Shown here piece by piece: positions 1 through 15,506 of a DNA stretch of 64,000 bases; position 1 is the stretch's first letter, and every line of letters starts with the position of its first letter. Origin of the DNA: Ecdyonurus torrentis (Eukaryota; Arthropoda; Insecta; Ephemeroptera; Heptageniidae); NCBI GenBank assembly GCA_949318235.1, contig OX439129.1, forward strand, positions 9,858,178 through 9,922,177, in the 5' to 3' direction. The position numbers and the translations under genes are program-made. The notes beneath the pieces were generated by a model. It searched no databases, was not told the DNA's origin, and saw nothing but the letters and a program-made list of their open reading frames with translations.

Positions 1-1097
1 AAAAAAATGCAAGTAAGTAAATTTTGCTGAAACAGGAAAAAAAACATTAGCAAAGCTTCGTGTTTGATTAATTTTCAATTCAACATGCTCTAATTTCTAT
101 TTTTCATTATAAATTTTATTTTTATAAGGTGTTATATTTGCTGAAAGTTGTTGTTTTTGTCACACCAAAACGCCCCCCCCCCCTTTTTTTTTTTAATAAC
201 AACAGTTTAATGGTATTTACTTACATATATATCTTTTGTAAGCTTCCTTCCAGAGGTTTTTGTAATTTGTATGAGATACATAGTGCAAAAGTTGAGATTG
301 ACTTAAGTGTTGCGAAGAAGACGTAGCTGGACTTGGTCGAGCTCGAGGTAAGGGAATTACTTTTTTGTTGTTGTGAGTCTCTAGAGCCTATGGCACACAT
401 ACATTTTATATCATGTCACGGTACTTTTATTGCATTACTGCTTTGTTTTAATGTGTAACAGATACATATATGTACCTATCATTATATCATTTTACTTTTT
501 TATTAGAATATGAAATAAGCATCTTAAAAATAGATTATTATTAACTTACCCGTATTGAAATTTGTTGCCATGATGGTCCAAAGCTTTCTCCTAGTTTCAG
601 CCAAGCTTCTACTTCTTCTTCTTCAAGAGTATCATGATATTGGAATGGTAAAAGCTGTCCATTCTTATGTAAGGAGCTGTGAAAATAGAAACATCATACA
701 ATGTTTACATACCTACGTATATATTTATGTACATACATACATACCGTAATGTATGTACAGAATGTATGTACAACGCCACGCAATGAGTCACTACCACTCC
801 AAAAAAAAAAAAAAAAAAAAAAAAAAAGCACCACTGTTTTGTAACAGTACATATTATATACATTCATATATATTTAAAATAATGTAAATGCATGCATCAT
901 ATATGCATATACATACATATGAATGACACATGTGTTTAGGGTGATTTGTGATATGTTTGTATCATACATCATACACATCATACATACCTTAGCCACGTGC
1001 GATTCACCAAGCAGACAACTCTTTCCTTCTGAGAAGTTTCTTTTATATATTTCTGAGGTATTCCTAAAATTTCATTCACGGTTGATTTGGTATCCAT
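1..1097 (-). CDS. 5' part of an unrecognised protein-coding gene (at least 4 exons, runs off the left edge)
   Basis: Minus-strand exons read 988-1097 (ATG at 1097), 550-676, 225-387 and 1-26, the last running out of the window. Every junction has a GT donor (GTATGT, GTAAGT, GTAAGT) and an AG acceptor, and lengths 110, 127 and 163 keep one open frame with phases 2, 0 and 1. An in-frame TGA lies eight codons upstream of the ATG and no other in-frame ATG intervenes. The protein begins MDTKSTVNEILGIPQKY; exon 2 has an acidic EEEEVEAW patch, exon 3 a Ser/Gln-rich stretch (PSPATSSSQHLSQSQ) followed by NYKNLWKEAYKRYIS. No signal peptide, membrane segment or catalytic motif is visible in these 142 residues. 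I do not recognise the family. The gene is divergent from the sulfotransferase at 1952, 855 bp away. Exon structure is seen directly; expression is inferred. The exon-3 acceptor (CCATAG at 388-389) is the least certain junction. Confidence 0.72.
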
Positions 1098-3618
<2,521 letters not shown>

Positions 3619-3700
3619 CATAACAAAATGACTGAAACAAAGAATAATAGCAATAGATTATTTATGTAATATTAACAATGAATAAATTAACAATATTTTT
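3619..3700 (+). terminator. Sulfotransferase 3' UTR with a candidate poly(A) signal
   Basis: AATAAA occurs at 3681-3686, 63 bp after the stop codon, followed by an A-rich run. Further AATAAA hexamers occur over the next kilobases, so a longer 3' UTR is possible. Confidence 0.45.
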
Positions 3701-6700
3701 AAAAAAAAAGTTAGAAACTCTTTTTAAAGTAGTATTATACAAAATATGAAAATGTGCCAAAGAACTCATGCAATAAGCTTTTGTCATGCAACAAAATCAA
3801 ATTTTTTATTAAAAAAGTAAGTAATTACAGATTTAACATAACTTTGTATTTAAAGTGTATAATATTTGTATATTTTTCTAATGTAACTCATATTTGATTA
3901 TACTTTTAATGAATCTACTTATTTAATATTTTGTAACTACTTTAAAAAGAAGAGTTTAACTTACTCAATATATGCATTTGAGTTTCAATTATATTTTGCA
4001 CAAAATGATGTAATATTTTTCCAAAGATTTATATACGTAAATCAAAGATACCTGACGCATCTTATGTGCATTAAAAGATCCATGCAACTTTTAAATAGTC
4101 CCTGTTCATATTTTGATGGAGTTGTAAATGTTCAAGAACAGTCATTTTTTCCTTAATCAGTCGATATGTTTTGTTTACAAATATATATATATTATACATA
4201 TAGTTGTATAATTACTACCTATATACTTTGTTTATTTCCTCAATAATAATAGGCTTTATTAGGTTATTTAATAGGCTGTCCGTTAGAAAAAAAAATCAAG
4301 TAAGCAACCATGTTATGTCCACCCTTAGTAAAATATTTCAAAAAAGTGGGTAAGCAAACATAATTTAAAATATACTAATACCACACTGTGACAGTAGTCT
4401 TTGAGTTTGTGCATGCCATGTGAATTACACATGATTACTGCACTTCAACAGAGATAGGGAAAAAAAGTTGTTTAACAAAAGTTCTTACCTATATCTTAAA
4501 TATTTGCATTAGTACGCTAACATCCTTAAAGTCTGCGTCACTTTTGATTTTTTACATCATAACTTTTTCCTCCCAACTTTTATCATAAGCAAACAAAAGA
4601 AGAGTCCATCAAATTTGAACAGGGTTTATTTGAAGGCAGGTAGTTAAGAGAATCTTTCTTTGTTGTTGAAAAGTTTTTTTATAATTACATACATTTATTT
4701 GATCTCATCATCTATACACACTCGCATTATATTTTATAACAACATTAGTTACAACAAGTTTCATCCAAATACCTCCTATCACAATTAGATTTTTTTTTTT
4801 TTTTTTTTTTTTTAGTTTATTTATTTAGAAATGTTAACATAAAAAATAAAACTGATACTTTTTTAACAATATGGTATGGTGCTTCTTTGTATACAGTAGT
4901 CAATGTGTTTAATTCTATAGATATTATGTACTATAGTAAATACATGCTTATAGCCTAATAGAGAATAAGCTTGTAGGTAAACTTTTATATTAACTACATT
5001 AATAATAAGATGTTCATAAATCATGTCCTTATAGTATTAAACACCAATTAAACTTAAAATTATGTACTTTGACTAACCCCAGCCATAATAATTTTGTATT
5101 TTCCATTCTTGTGCTGTACAAAGTTCATGATTTATGAATATTTCTTTTGAAAATCTTATTTGAAGATGTAAACTATAATAATTTTTACCATTCAAAAATG
5201 CGTTCTAAATTTGCAATGTTATTCTTATGAGAAAAACAAGCGCTGGATTTAAATGGTAAAATATCTTATCGCGGTCCTGTTTACATACTTTGCCATGAAA
5301 TATATATAGGCCCCTATAAATATATACCTATATATAGGCCTATATATATAAGCTCTTTAACTTTACTCTAAAGGCAAAATAATTTAATATTTTATGACAG
5401 AGTATGTACTGTTGTTGTAAATGGAAATTAGAGTAACCTGTAATGGAGGAGTCTACACCCAAGTTTCATTATGTCTCTCCTAAAAATATGTACATAAAAA
5501 ATCTTTTACGAGGAATGATCATGATTTGAAAGTCGTTGAAAAGTAAATCAAACTGCAACTAAAATTTAAAAATTAAAATTATTGGAAAATATTGATATTA
5601 TTATGGATAAGATATGATCTGTAACAAGCTATTTTTTTAAAATAGGTTGATTTTTTTTTCAGTCTATTTCAATCTGAAGTTAATTTTTTTTTTAAATTTA
5701 AAACACATAGATTACAAACATATTTGTTTCATATGTCACATATAATCATTACTTCAGAGAGCATAGCTCGTGTTGAAGCGAAATTAGCTTGCCTGAACAT
5801 AGATCTATTAATTTGTGTTGGAAAAAAAAAAAAAAAAAAAAAAAAATACAGATACATTATAGTGCAGTTTCTTAGCTTATGCAGATTGGACAAAGTTAAT
5901 AAAGTCAAAAATTTTATATTAACTGTCTCTAAAGTAAGTATTCACACATGCACTTTAAATCTCAGTATATTTTTCAAAGTAAGGAAAAAAAAGTAGTTAA
6001 TAAGTGAGCAAGAGAGAGAGAGAGAGAGAGAGATTTGTAATTAACTCCCCCATTAAAGATTACTCTAAAATTGTTAAACTTTGTTGCATAGTTACCATGT
6101 AGTGTTTCTAAAGAGTTTTTTTTTTTGTAAGCAACAGTTCAATGCTAGAAAATTTAGTACTGGGTCAGTAATTAGTATAGAAAAAACAACATGCTATAAA
6201 ATTAATGGTAATTTTTGGTGCCAAAAAAAAATGTAAAAATAAACATAGCATGCAATAAAATCAATATAAATTGATCAGTATATTTATTGAAGCACACATT
6301 AATAGAAGAATTATAATTAAACAATAAAAAAATATATACACCACATTTTGCTCAAAATATTCATAATTTTAGCAATAATGCAATTGCAATACACATAGAA
6401 ATAAGATAAATTATTAAAAAAATGTATATAAAAAAGAAACGTATAAGAGAAAATTGTGCCAAAAATTACTCATAGCTTTCATGTTAATTTTTGCACTTGT
6501 TAAAATTAGTATGTAGTGCATGTTAACTCATGATTCAAGTTCCTTCCATTTGCCAAAATGTTTGGAGGGACCAGAAATACATTACTGTATGCCAAGCAAG
6601 GTTGTTAAAAACTCTATTATTATTATAGTTTAATTAATAGATAATAGTTATCTCTTGATGTGCTTGGCTGCTGCTTTTCATGTTAGAAAAATGTATAGAG

Positions 6701-9700
6701 AAACATGTATAAATATGGATTATAAATCTCATTCTTATTCATATTTTTATAAATTTGAGTCATATAATATAATTATTTTATTTTTATTTGGAATTGTATT
6801 AAGCATTTAATTGATGTTTTATTATAATTATTTAAATATATAATTTTTACTTGAAAGTTATGCTCAAATCTTTTGTCTGAAAGTATGTGTTCAAAAAGCA
6901 TTATACTGTGTGTTTAGTTTATAATGCTGTTTTTGTATTGTTAAAAATTATAGTTTTGTTACCTTTATTGATGTTTTAAATGAAAGTTTTATTATTATTA
7001 TTATTAGGATTATTATATTTTGTTGAAAATTATTACCAGTAAAATATGAACTTAAAAAAAACAAGTAAGTGCTCTGATTAAGCTTAAATATTTCTTACTA
7101 TGTATATGTATACTTCAAATAATTACTAAAAATTATATAGAATATATAAATGGAAAATACAAGCATATAGTATACCTACTCAATTCTACTATAATAATAT
7201 TCAAGAAGCAATAAGAGCAAAATAAAAAGCAATTAAAATAATGTTTCCTATATACTTATTATAGTGTGCAATATGTAAATTATAGTGACACACAGGCACT
7301 TCTTTTGTATGGTTATGTATAACTGTGATTCTGCTTGCATAAATGCACACAAAATTATTAAAATAAAAGCCAATAATGCGACTGTTAGGCATATACATAT
7401 ATAATATATTATTCTTTCATACAATCTTACGTATTTAGGTTATACAGTGGCTTTATATATGTATAACATAAATATATAAATATCTTAGACTGTAAAAATA
7501 TATATATATATATATATTATAATGCACACATATATTAATATTTTGCACGTACAAAGGTGGAGGTATTGAAGAAAAAGAAAAGAAAAAAAATCCTCTGAAC
7601 TGATCTCGAGAATACCAACACACATAATTAAAATAAATAAATAAATAAAAATTATATAAGAAAACAATTTTAAATTGTAATAATATTGTACTATTGTATC
7701 CATCCAACCAACACAAATTATAAAAAAAAAAAAAATTCTTGCAAGTTATTGTGCAAGTTGCAATATTAATTATATATAATAATATTATGTAAATGCTAAG
7801 GAAAAATTGTTAAGACATTCTGGATTACTCTGAGGCTCAAATTTACTTATATTTTTTAAATTTTAAATTTGAAGTGGTTTATGAACCACTAAATCTTCAT
7901 GTAAATTATAACATTATTTTAAAAGTTATAAGTGTGCACTGTAAAGAAAGTTGATTCCAATTTTAAGGGAAAAAAATTAATTAGTACCTATAGTTTAATG
8001 ACATGATTCTTCATGATTTGTTTAAAAATAATTTTTAAATTAAAGTTTTAATTCCTGACTTCTATTATTTTAGAAAATTGACGTTTTACTAATCGGACAG
8101 TGCATACAGTGTTAGTGTTCACCAAATACAATTATATTAATTAAAATCTATATTGTGACCTCTCCATAGAACTTGTACTGTGGTAAGGCCCTTGCTGGTA
8201 ATTATATCCTGTTATTTGTGATTATTATATATTATTATAATATAGTATTATTTCAGTACAAGATGTTTAAGTACTGTAAATTTTTATTTCATTTGTTTGT
8301 ATATTCCCCCCCCCCCCCCCCCCCCCCAATTTAAAGTAAAATGCTATATACACATTTGGTCAAAATTAATACGTTCAATTTAATTTTTTTATATATACAA
8401 ACAATATATGTGCCAAAAATTTCTTGGGGTAATCCAGCAATATATATTATGTATAAATATATATACGTAAATAAACTGAAGCAAAAAGAAATTTATAAAA
8501 CTGCTTTAATTAAGCAGTGCGTATAAGTAGAACGTAGAAATAAACTTTTACTGTAGTCCAATTTTAGTAAATTTTAGAAATATAAAAATATAAAATAGAT
8601 TTTTTTTTTATTATTATTAGGAATACACCCCTAGTCATTTGAATTAAAATTTTAAATATATAGGAAGGTAATTTTTGCCCTTCAATATTTAGAACTAAAA
8701 AATATTAGCAATAAAATAGTTATGTTAAATAAAGTCTGCATTGTTGTTTTAAATTATTGACTAATTTTATTATGCTCTTGGGGGATTTAAATCTTAATTT
8801 TATCACTAAAATATTCTTCCCTTGGACGCTTAATTTTTTATTAACTTTAATTAATTATCTGCGCAGCAATAAAAAAAAATCCAAAATTTTAAGGATGCTT
8901 ACAATATCTTTCTGAATACCTGTAACAAAACAACACAAAACAAAATTGTAAAATTCATTTTTTTATTATTTATTATTATAATTTTGCAGCACAAATTGTG
9001 TTCAATCTAATATCGTATTTCTTTCTTTGAAAGTTATAAATATGTACTGTGTACGTTGCAGTAAACTTCCAATTTTATGAGATCTGATTCTGTGAATAGT
9101 CTCAAATTTGTGAAATGCTTACATAGTCAGGTCTCGTACCCAACTGTTGGCAGCTATCAAAATAAATGGTAAGCCTCACAATTTTGTAAAATAGCTACAA
9201 TATAAGTCAAGAGTTTACTGTATTCATATAATGTGAAGCTAAAATTTTGTAATGTTTAACCTTTGAATGGTAGCTTTTGAATATCAAATATCCTGCTTTG
9301 TATTGATTTAATCTGCTTGTATTGATTTTAATGTTAATGTTAATTTTTTTTTTTTTTTTTGCAAGGGAGAGGAGAAGGCGTGGGCAGGTTAATGACAAAA
9401 GGGTTATATTTTCTTCTTCTTCTCCCACAAATGCTTATTAGGATGATCTAAATTTTCTGCTATAGGGATGCAGATAAGACATTTCACTTGCAAAAATTAA
9501 GTAAAGGGCTTGGCACTAAAAGAGTAAAAACTTGAAAAAGGGGGGAGATAGTTTTAAATGGGGAAAAAAAAAAGGTTTGTTATTTATTATGTCAATTTTA
9601 CACATTATTTATTCTAATTTGTTGTTACCCAAAATAAAATATTATAATTTATGTAATCGCAGAGTACAAGAATTATTCTCAGTTATGAAAAAATAAGTCA

Positions 9701-10436
9701 GTTAGCATGTATAATTGTGCATGTGATGAATGATTATAATAACAATGCATAAATGTACAGTTGTAATATATAAAAAAGATTATGGTTTTTACATCTATAA
9801 TTGTTTAGCAGGCTTTTTAAAATAAAAAGTTATATACCTAAACTTTGCATTAATGTATCTGCAACAAAATTGTGTTCTCTCTTTTTGTATTTTTAGGTTT
9901 ATTGATTTGATAATAAAATATTTAGTTCAAAGTTTAAAAAGACAAGAATTTTTATTTATTCCTTTGATATAAACAATAAAATAAAAATTTAAACATGATA
10001 ATAATGTTGGTAAATACATTGTTTATAATCTGCTCACCCCATATTTATGACAAAAATTATGAACATTATAGATGAGTTAATCTAAATGTTTATTAAGGAA
10101 AAATAAAAAATGCAATAATTGAAAAGATTCGCTAGAAAAACGCATAAGTAAATTGAAAAAATTGGAGTTAACTGAGTTACGCTTTAGCTGAAAGGGAAGC
10201 CTATTATAGTGAGAGAAAAAATCACTTCAGACCAGCTTCTGACTAAAACTATAACATAAGAATGTAAAATATAGAGCATATAACTAGCCCTTTGTCTCTT
10301 GTCATGGGCAGCTGCTTCATTCTTCAGGGACTCAACAGCATGCGATTATTATTATCTGATTATTACAATGCTTATTATTACTATCCAATTATTATTATGC
10401 TTATTACAAGCATAATATTTTATTTGAATGGCTATA
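3701..10436. other. AT-rich intergenic DNA with no supported gene
   Basis: About 6.7 kb of strongly AT-rich sequence between the sulfotransferase and TSEN54. It contains homopolymers (T run at 4791-4813, A run at 5822-5846, C run at 8307-8327, T run at 9344-9360), a short (GA)n at 6011-6032, and TA-rich runs near 5320-5350 and 7498-7515. I looked for exons with consensus splice sites and consistent codon phase and found none; the open frames here are short and low-complexity. Confidence 0.6.
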
Positions 10437-10780
10437 GTATACTGTACACGGTGGTTTGGTCATGTTGAGAGAATGGGTGATGAAAGAATAGCAAAACAGG
10501 TATTTCATAGTAGAGTGGATGGAAGGAGAGATAGAGGCAGGCCTAAAAAACATCATGGTCTGAGGTGGTTGGAAGATGTTTGCAAAATAAGAATGCACGC
10601 AGTATGAAATGCAAAAGGAAATGTATGAAACAAGGTATGAGACTGGCGGAAGCAAGTGAAGTATGTCAGGATAGGAAGTTGTGGAGGTCTATCACTGGGT
10701 CAGGATAAAACATCTGTGTTGTTGGCTTACCCTGAAAGGGATTATAGCGTCATGATAGGTATGTATGTATGTATGTAGTA
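10437..10780 (+). pseudogene. 3' end of a decayed non-LTR retrotransposon (C-terminal reverse-transcriptase ORF plus tail)
   Basis: Plus-strand translation gives RWFGHVERMGDERIAKQVF, then HSRVDGRRDRGRPKK, the characteristic C-terminal tail of insect non-LTR reverse-transcriptase ORFs. An in-frame TGA at 10605-10607 breaks it, and the rest continues in another frame as RLAEASEVCQDRKLWRSIT before a TAA at 10706-10708. The copy ends in a (TATG)n tail at about 10759-10777, as expected for a non-LTR 3' terminus. It is clearly non-functional and 5'-truncated. Confidence 0.85.
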
Positions 10781-11233
10781 CTGTACATACGTACCTATTT
10801 ATTACATGTTTACTTTTGGCCTGGGTTGGAAATCATATTTTCTCTCACATTATCTAAAGCTAATCTCTCCAACACCAATTTCTTCTATCAATTTATTTGT
10901 TTGTTTTTTAGCATTTTTTTATTTTATTTCATTATTATTCTTTTTTTTTTTTTTTTTTTAAATACTGCATCAGTACATGTAATAATTCACTTTTTATCTC
11001 AAGTTTTAACAAAATGAATTAAAATAATAATGACAATATTAAGAAATAAAAGTACACATTGAAAAACTAAAATAAGTTATTATAATTTGTGCATTTCTAA
11101 CGCAGTATCACTACATTATTATTATTATATATTTTTTTTTCAAAAATGAAATTTATGAATGATGAAAATTTAAATAAAACATAATTATTTAAAAAAATAA
11201 CTTATTAAGAAAGTAAAAAATAAAAATATCAAC

Positions 11234-11380
11234 GTTGTTCTGCTCTATTGGTTGATATCCACTTGAACTTTGAAAAAAAAAATACCTAACCCCAAATTTT
11301 GGATTTTTCCATTTCAGGTCATTTGCAGTAAAATATATTTTTCAAAGTCAAGTGAACATTGGCCAATATAGCAGAACAAC
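11234..11380. mobile_element. 147-bp inverted-repeat MITE just downstream of the TSEN54 stop codon
   Basis: Left end GTTGTTCTGCTCTATTGG and right end CCAATATAGCAGAACAAC are inverted repeats continuing inward for about 45 bp to CTTTGAAAAA / TTTTTCAAAG. It lies 36-182 bp past the TSEN54 stop codon, probably within its 3' UTR. I could not define a convincing target duplication. Confidence 0.75.
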
Positions 11381-11415
11381 AGCGATATGTCTCTATAATG
11401 AAAAAGAATTGATAT

Positions 11416-14400
11416 TTATACCATCCTGCTGACAGGCAATGCAAGATTGGTATCTGACAATGTAAAGAAGTTGATGGTATCTGGCTGTACGACAGCAAAC
11501 AATATTGGTACTTTATCCTCAGTGTCGGCAAAATCAGCATCAGTGATTGCAATATCAGGGTGACTGAAACATAAAATACAGACAATAAATATGTTATGTA
11601 ATTTTATATTTGGGGTATTAAGGGGGAATGGGTCATGTAGTAGTTCAGTCTGGTGAACATAAATTTGATTGCACTGCCACCTGCCTGAACTGCTACATGA
11701 CCCATTCCCCCTTAAGTTTGATGAATTTGAAAGAAAATTACAGGAGAAAACTAGCATGGGCTTTATTATAGTAGTGAAGAATCCTAAATATACATATTAC
11801 AGTGAAATATATTTCTGCCATAGAGATAAAAAATAATAATACAGTAAAAAAATAAAAAATAATAATAATAATAAAAAAAAAAAAATAAAAAAAAATAAAA
11901 AAAAGAAAGAAGGAAACACATACTTCCAAATTATCAATAAATTTATATTTTTTATAGCCATTCAGTTTGTGAGATATAGCTCTAGTGACGTACCTTCTTA
12001 AACCAAATCATTCAGATTATTATTTTAATTAAAATTGCTATGTACAGCTCTGGCCAAAAATTTGAGAATGATTTGCATAGACAACCCGCAACCACACTAT
12101 ATCATCTTTATGAGAAAATGCAGCGGCCGCCGCTGCCCCGTTCTTAAACTTTTGGCCAGAGCTGTACACGCCTATTTAACATCTCAATTAATCATAGCAT
12201 GTTAAGTATGTGTATATAAATTCCCTCTCTGCAATTAATATTTGCGCAATAATCCTAAGGATTGTATTACACATAAAAATTATAAAAGTGCCCCCCCCCC
12301 CTTATTTTTTTTTATCAAAATAGACCAGGATTTCATGACTTACTTTATTACTACGATATGATAGTCAGGAGGATTGAGCTCAGACTTGCGGAATGGAAGA
12401 GCAGTTGCATGGTATGCATCAAACTTGATAACCAAGTTATTTTTATTGGCATCTGATTTCTTGGCTGGTTTATCACTGAATATCTGCAGTTTAGATAGTA
12501 CAGTGCCTGAAAGCAAAAATGTACTTTTTAGAAAGCCACATGATGAAAATGGGGGGGGGGGGGAGTAGAGGGGAAAGCTATGAAAAAATTAATTAAAGAG
12601 TTTCTGGTAAATTGCAGGTTTTGTCCGAAATGGGTCGGCTTAGCATTTTACTTGATAGTATTATAGAACAAAAAATTATATGTTTCTAAACTAATTAATA
12701 TCTGTATAGCATATGAGATATATTAAGGAAAATAAACCATTGCGGTTAGGTATTTGAAAGAAAAGGATAGGAGAAACCAGCAAGGGCCTTGCTATAGAGA
12801 AGAGAGTCCTATAGGTTGGTGAAAATCTTGCTAGCACAGATATAAAAAGCTAACATTGGAAATATTTCGGCAATAAACTCCAAGAGAGATGGAGTGTGTT
12901 ATGCCTTCATCAGTCCTTACAGACTCAGAGAGAAACTATGAATTAGAGATCTTTAATATTAAAGATCTCTACTATGAATGCATAGCATATGGGTAGTAAA
13001 TTGGTCATATTTCATAATTTCCAGCAAATTAAAAAACTTTTTCCATATACATAAAATAGAGTTATGATAAAATTTAAAGGAAATGATAGAGGAAACCAAC
13101 AAGTGCCTTACCATAGTGAAGAAAGGTTCTACAGTTTGATGGAAATCTAGTTAGCACAGAAATAATACATATTAATAGTAGCTTTTGGCACAATATTCCA
13201 TGAGAACTGTAGTATGTGTATGTGTCTCTCAAGTCTTTTCAGACTTTGAGAGAAACTACAAATAAATAATCATTGTGTAGCTTCTCTCCAAGTCCGATGA
13301 AGGCATAGACACACACGCAGATTCTCTTTGATCGAGCATTGTGCTGAAAGCTACCCCAATGTGTCTATTACTTCTGTGCTAGCAAGCTTTTCACCCTTTC
13401 TGCTGGTTTCTTCTATGCTTTCTTTTAGTTTTATCATATCCAACCGCTATGGTTTATTTTACTTAATTTATCTTAGTTAATATGGTATGGTTAAAATGGT
13501 ATTCGAAACAATCAACTGTGCCATATTTTTTACTATCTCCCATTCCCCAATATTTCCTAATCTATACCTATATCTATTTTATCCTATTTAGAGTTTAAAT
13601 ACTGATTATGAAACTAAATTGTAATTTTTACTGATTTTTCCACTTCACAGTTGTTCCATGATAGGCAACCTTACTTACTAAGAGATTTACAATCCTCAGG
13701 AAGCAACCATGGTTTATCTTGAGATATTGCAGGTTCTGAACCATCATCTTCATCCAGTGTTATGATCTCAATTGTAGTTGCCAACTTTGATTTCACCTCT
13801 GCCCAAGATTTTGCTTTTAATTTAGGAACAATAGGAAACGGAGGAGGTGTAAGATTTCTCTCTGTAGGTTGGTTAGAGTTTTCTTGAGGTCTTGGAATAA
13901 CTGGTACTTGTGGACATTGTGGTGGTACTTGTGGACATTGTGGTGGTACTTGTGGACATTGTGGTGGTACTTGAGGGTGCTGAAGTGGTAATTGTGGTCT
14001 TTGGGGCATGGGGTTGAAGTGCCTTATCAATGATGGAGGTTGAGGAGGATAAGCGATCTGATGACTTGTCTGTTGAATTACTGTCCTGCCTATTGAAAGA
14101 AATTGATTTGCATAATACTGTGTAGTATGAGTTGTATTCAACATTGTATTAACTCTTGGTAAAAATGGAAAGTTCATATTCATTGGATTTATCCTATTCA
14201 TACCAAAATGCATCATTGGTCTCATGAATTGTTGGAATGGAAATCTGAAGTTGTTATTAAATGTATTTCCTGCAGACATGAAACGTTGATATTGTTGAAA
14301 TCTTTGTTGCATATTTTGTTGTGCTGTGTATCTTTGTATCATTTGTCCTAGATTAAGATTTACCATGCTTGGGTATTGATTGGTATACTGCCTGGGTTGT

Positions 14401-15465
14401 CCTTGATAGTAACTAGGTGGGTTCTGGGGAGGTAATGGACGTGATCCTTGTCCTGGTTCTTGTAAATTACGAGGTTTGATTAAATATTGTTGTTTAAGTG
14501 GGCGAACATTATCAGGTAATAGATGAGAAGGAGGAACTTTAATGCACACACTTTCTTTACCAACCATATTAGGAAGAAATAAATCAAAACCATTTGGTTC
14601 ATCATCCTCAAGATCAATCAATTCAATTTTAGGATCTGTTTTTTTATTAGAGGTAATGACACTAACATTAGCTTTCTTTTTAACAGGATGTTCTTCTCTC
14701 TCAGGATTTCTTTGTCTCTTCATTCCTGATGCTTGTGATACGGGTTCATAATGAGGAGAAATTGCACGATGACGCAACACATGAAGTCCCAGTCTTTGTA
14801 ATTTTGAGAATGTACGATATTCTGCCAGAGAACACTGTTGACCAAGTAAGAGGGCATATGCTTGTTGTATGCTCATAGCTACGCCACCATAAAGTAACTC
14901 TAACACATTCTGAAAATTTAATAATAATGATTAATATAGGAAATATCACATGAGAATGAGGGATTAACTTACAGTCTCTATCAAATATAATGCTTCTTCT
15001 GGATTTAATAATAATTTTCCTCCTTTTTCACATCCCATAGTTTGCCAGTGTTTGCCAACTTTACGTGTTACTTCTGCTACATTTTTATCAGGTATCCAAA
15101 CAGCACAAGCTCGTGAAGACCTACAGTACAGATAACAATATAAAAGTTTAAACGTAATGAAATTTGATAAATATGCTATCAGCAGGCTACAGTTACTGGC
15201 AGATCCGAGGATTTTTTCAGCCTATAATTTATATTGTATTTTGCTGGTCTTGGTATTCTTGGCCTCTCATTTTCTTACTAAACCCCCTTTTGCAGGTCTT
15301 AAAAAAAAAAAAAAAAAAAGCATACTCTGTCAATAACTATGTATATACTAGTATGTACCGCTATGGACACAGTAAGTTACAAAGCATGGAGCTAATTGGT
15401 TTGGCACACGGGGAAATGCGGGGAAAGCTAAGGGTCCCCTAATTTAACATTATGCTTATGAGGAA

Positions 15466-15506
<41 letters not shown>

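Noticed and set aside
253..345. Possible plus-strand exon (CCTTCCAG acceptor, CTCGAG|GTAAGG donor)
   Set aside because: All three plus-strand frames contain stops, while the minus strand is open and fits the gene's phase.
555..749. Plus-strand 64-codon open frame
   Set aside because: It is antisense to exon 2 of the minus-strand gene, whose splice sites and phase are consistent.
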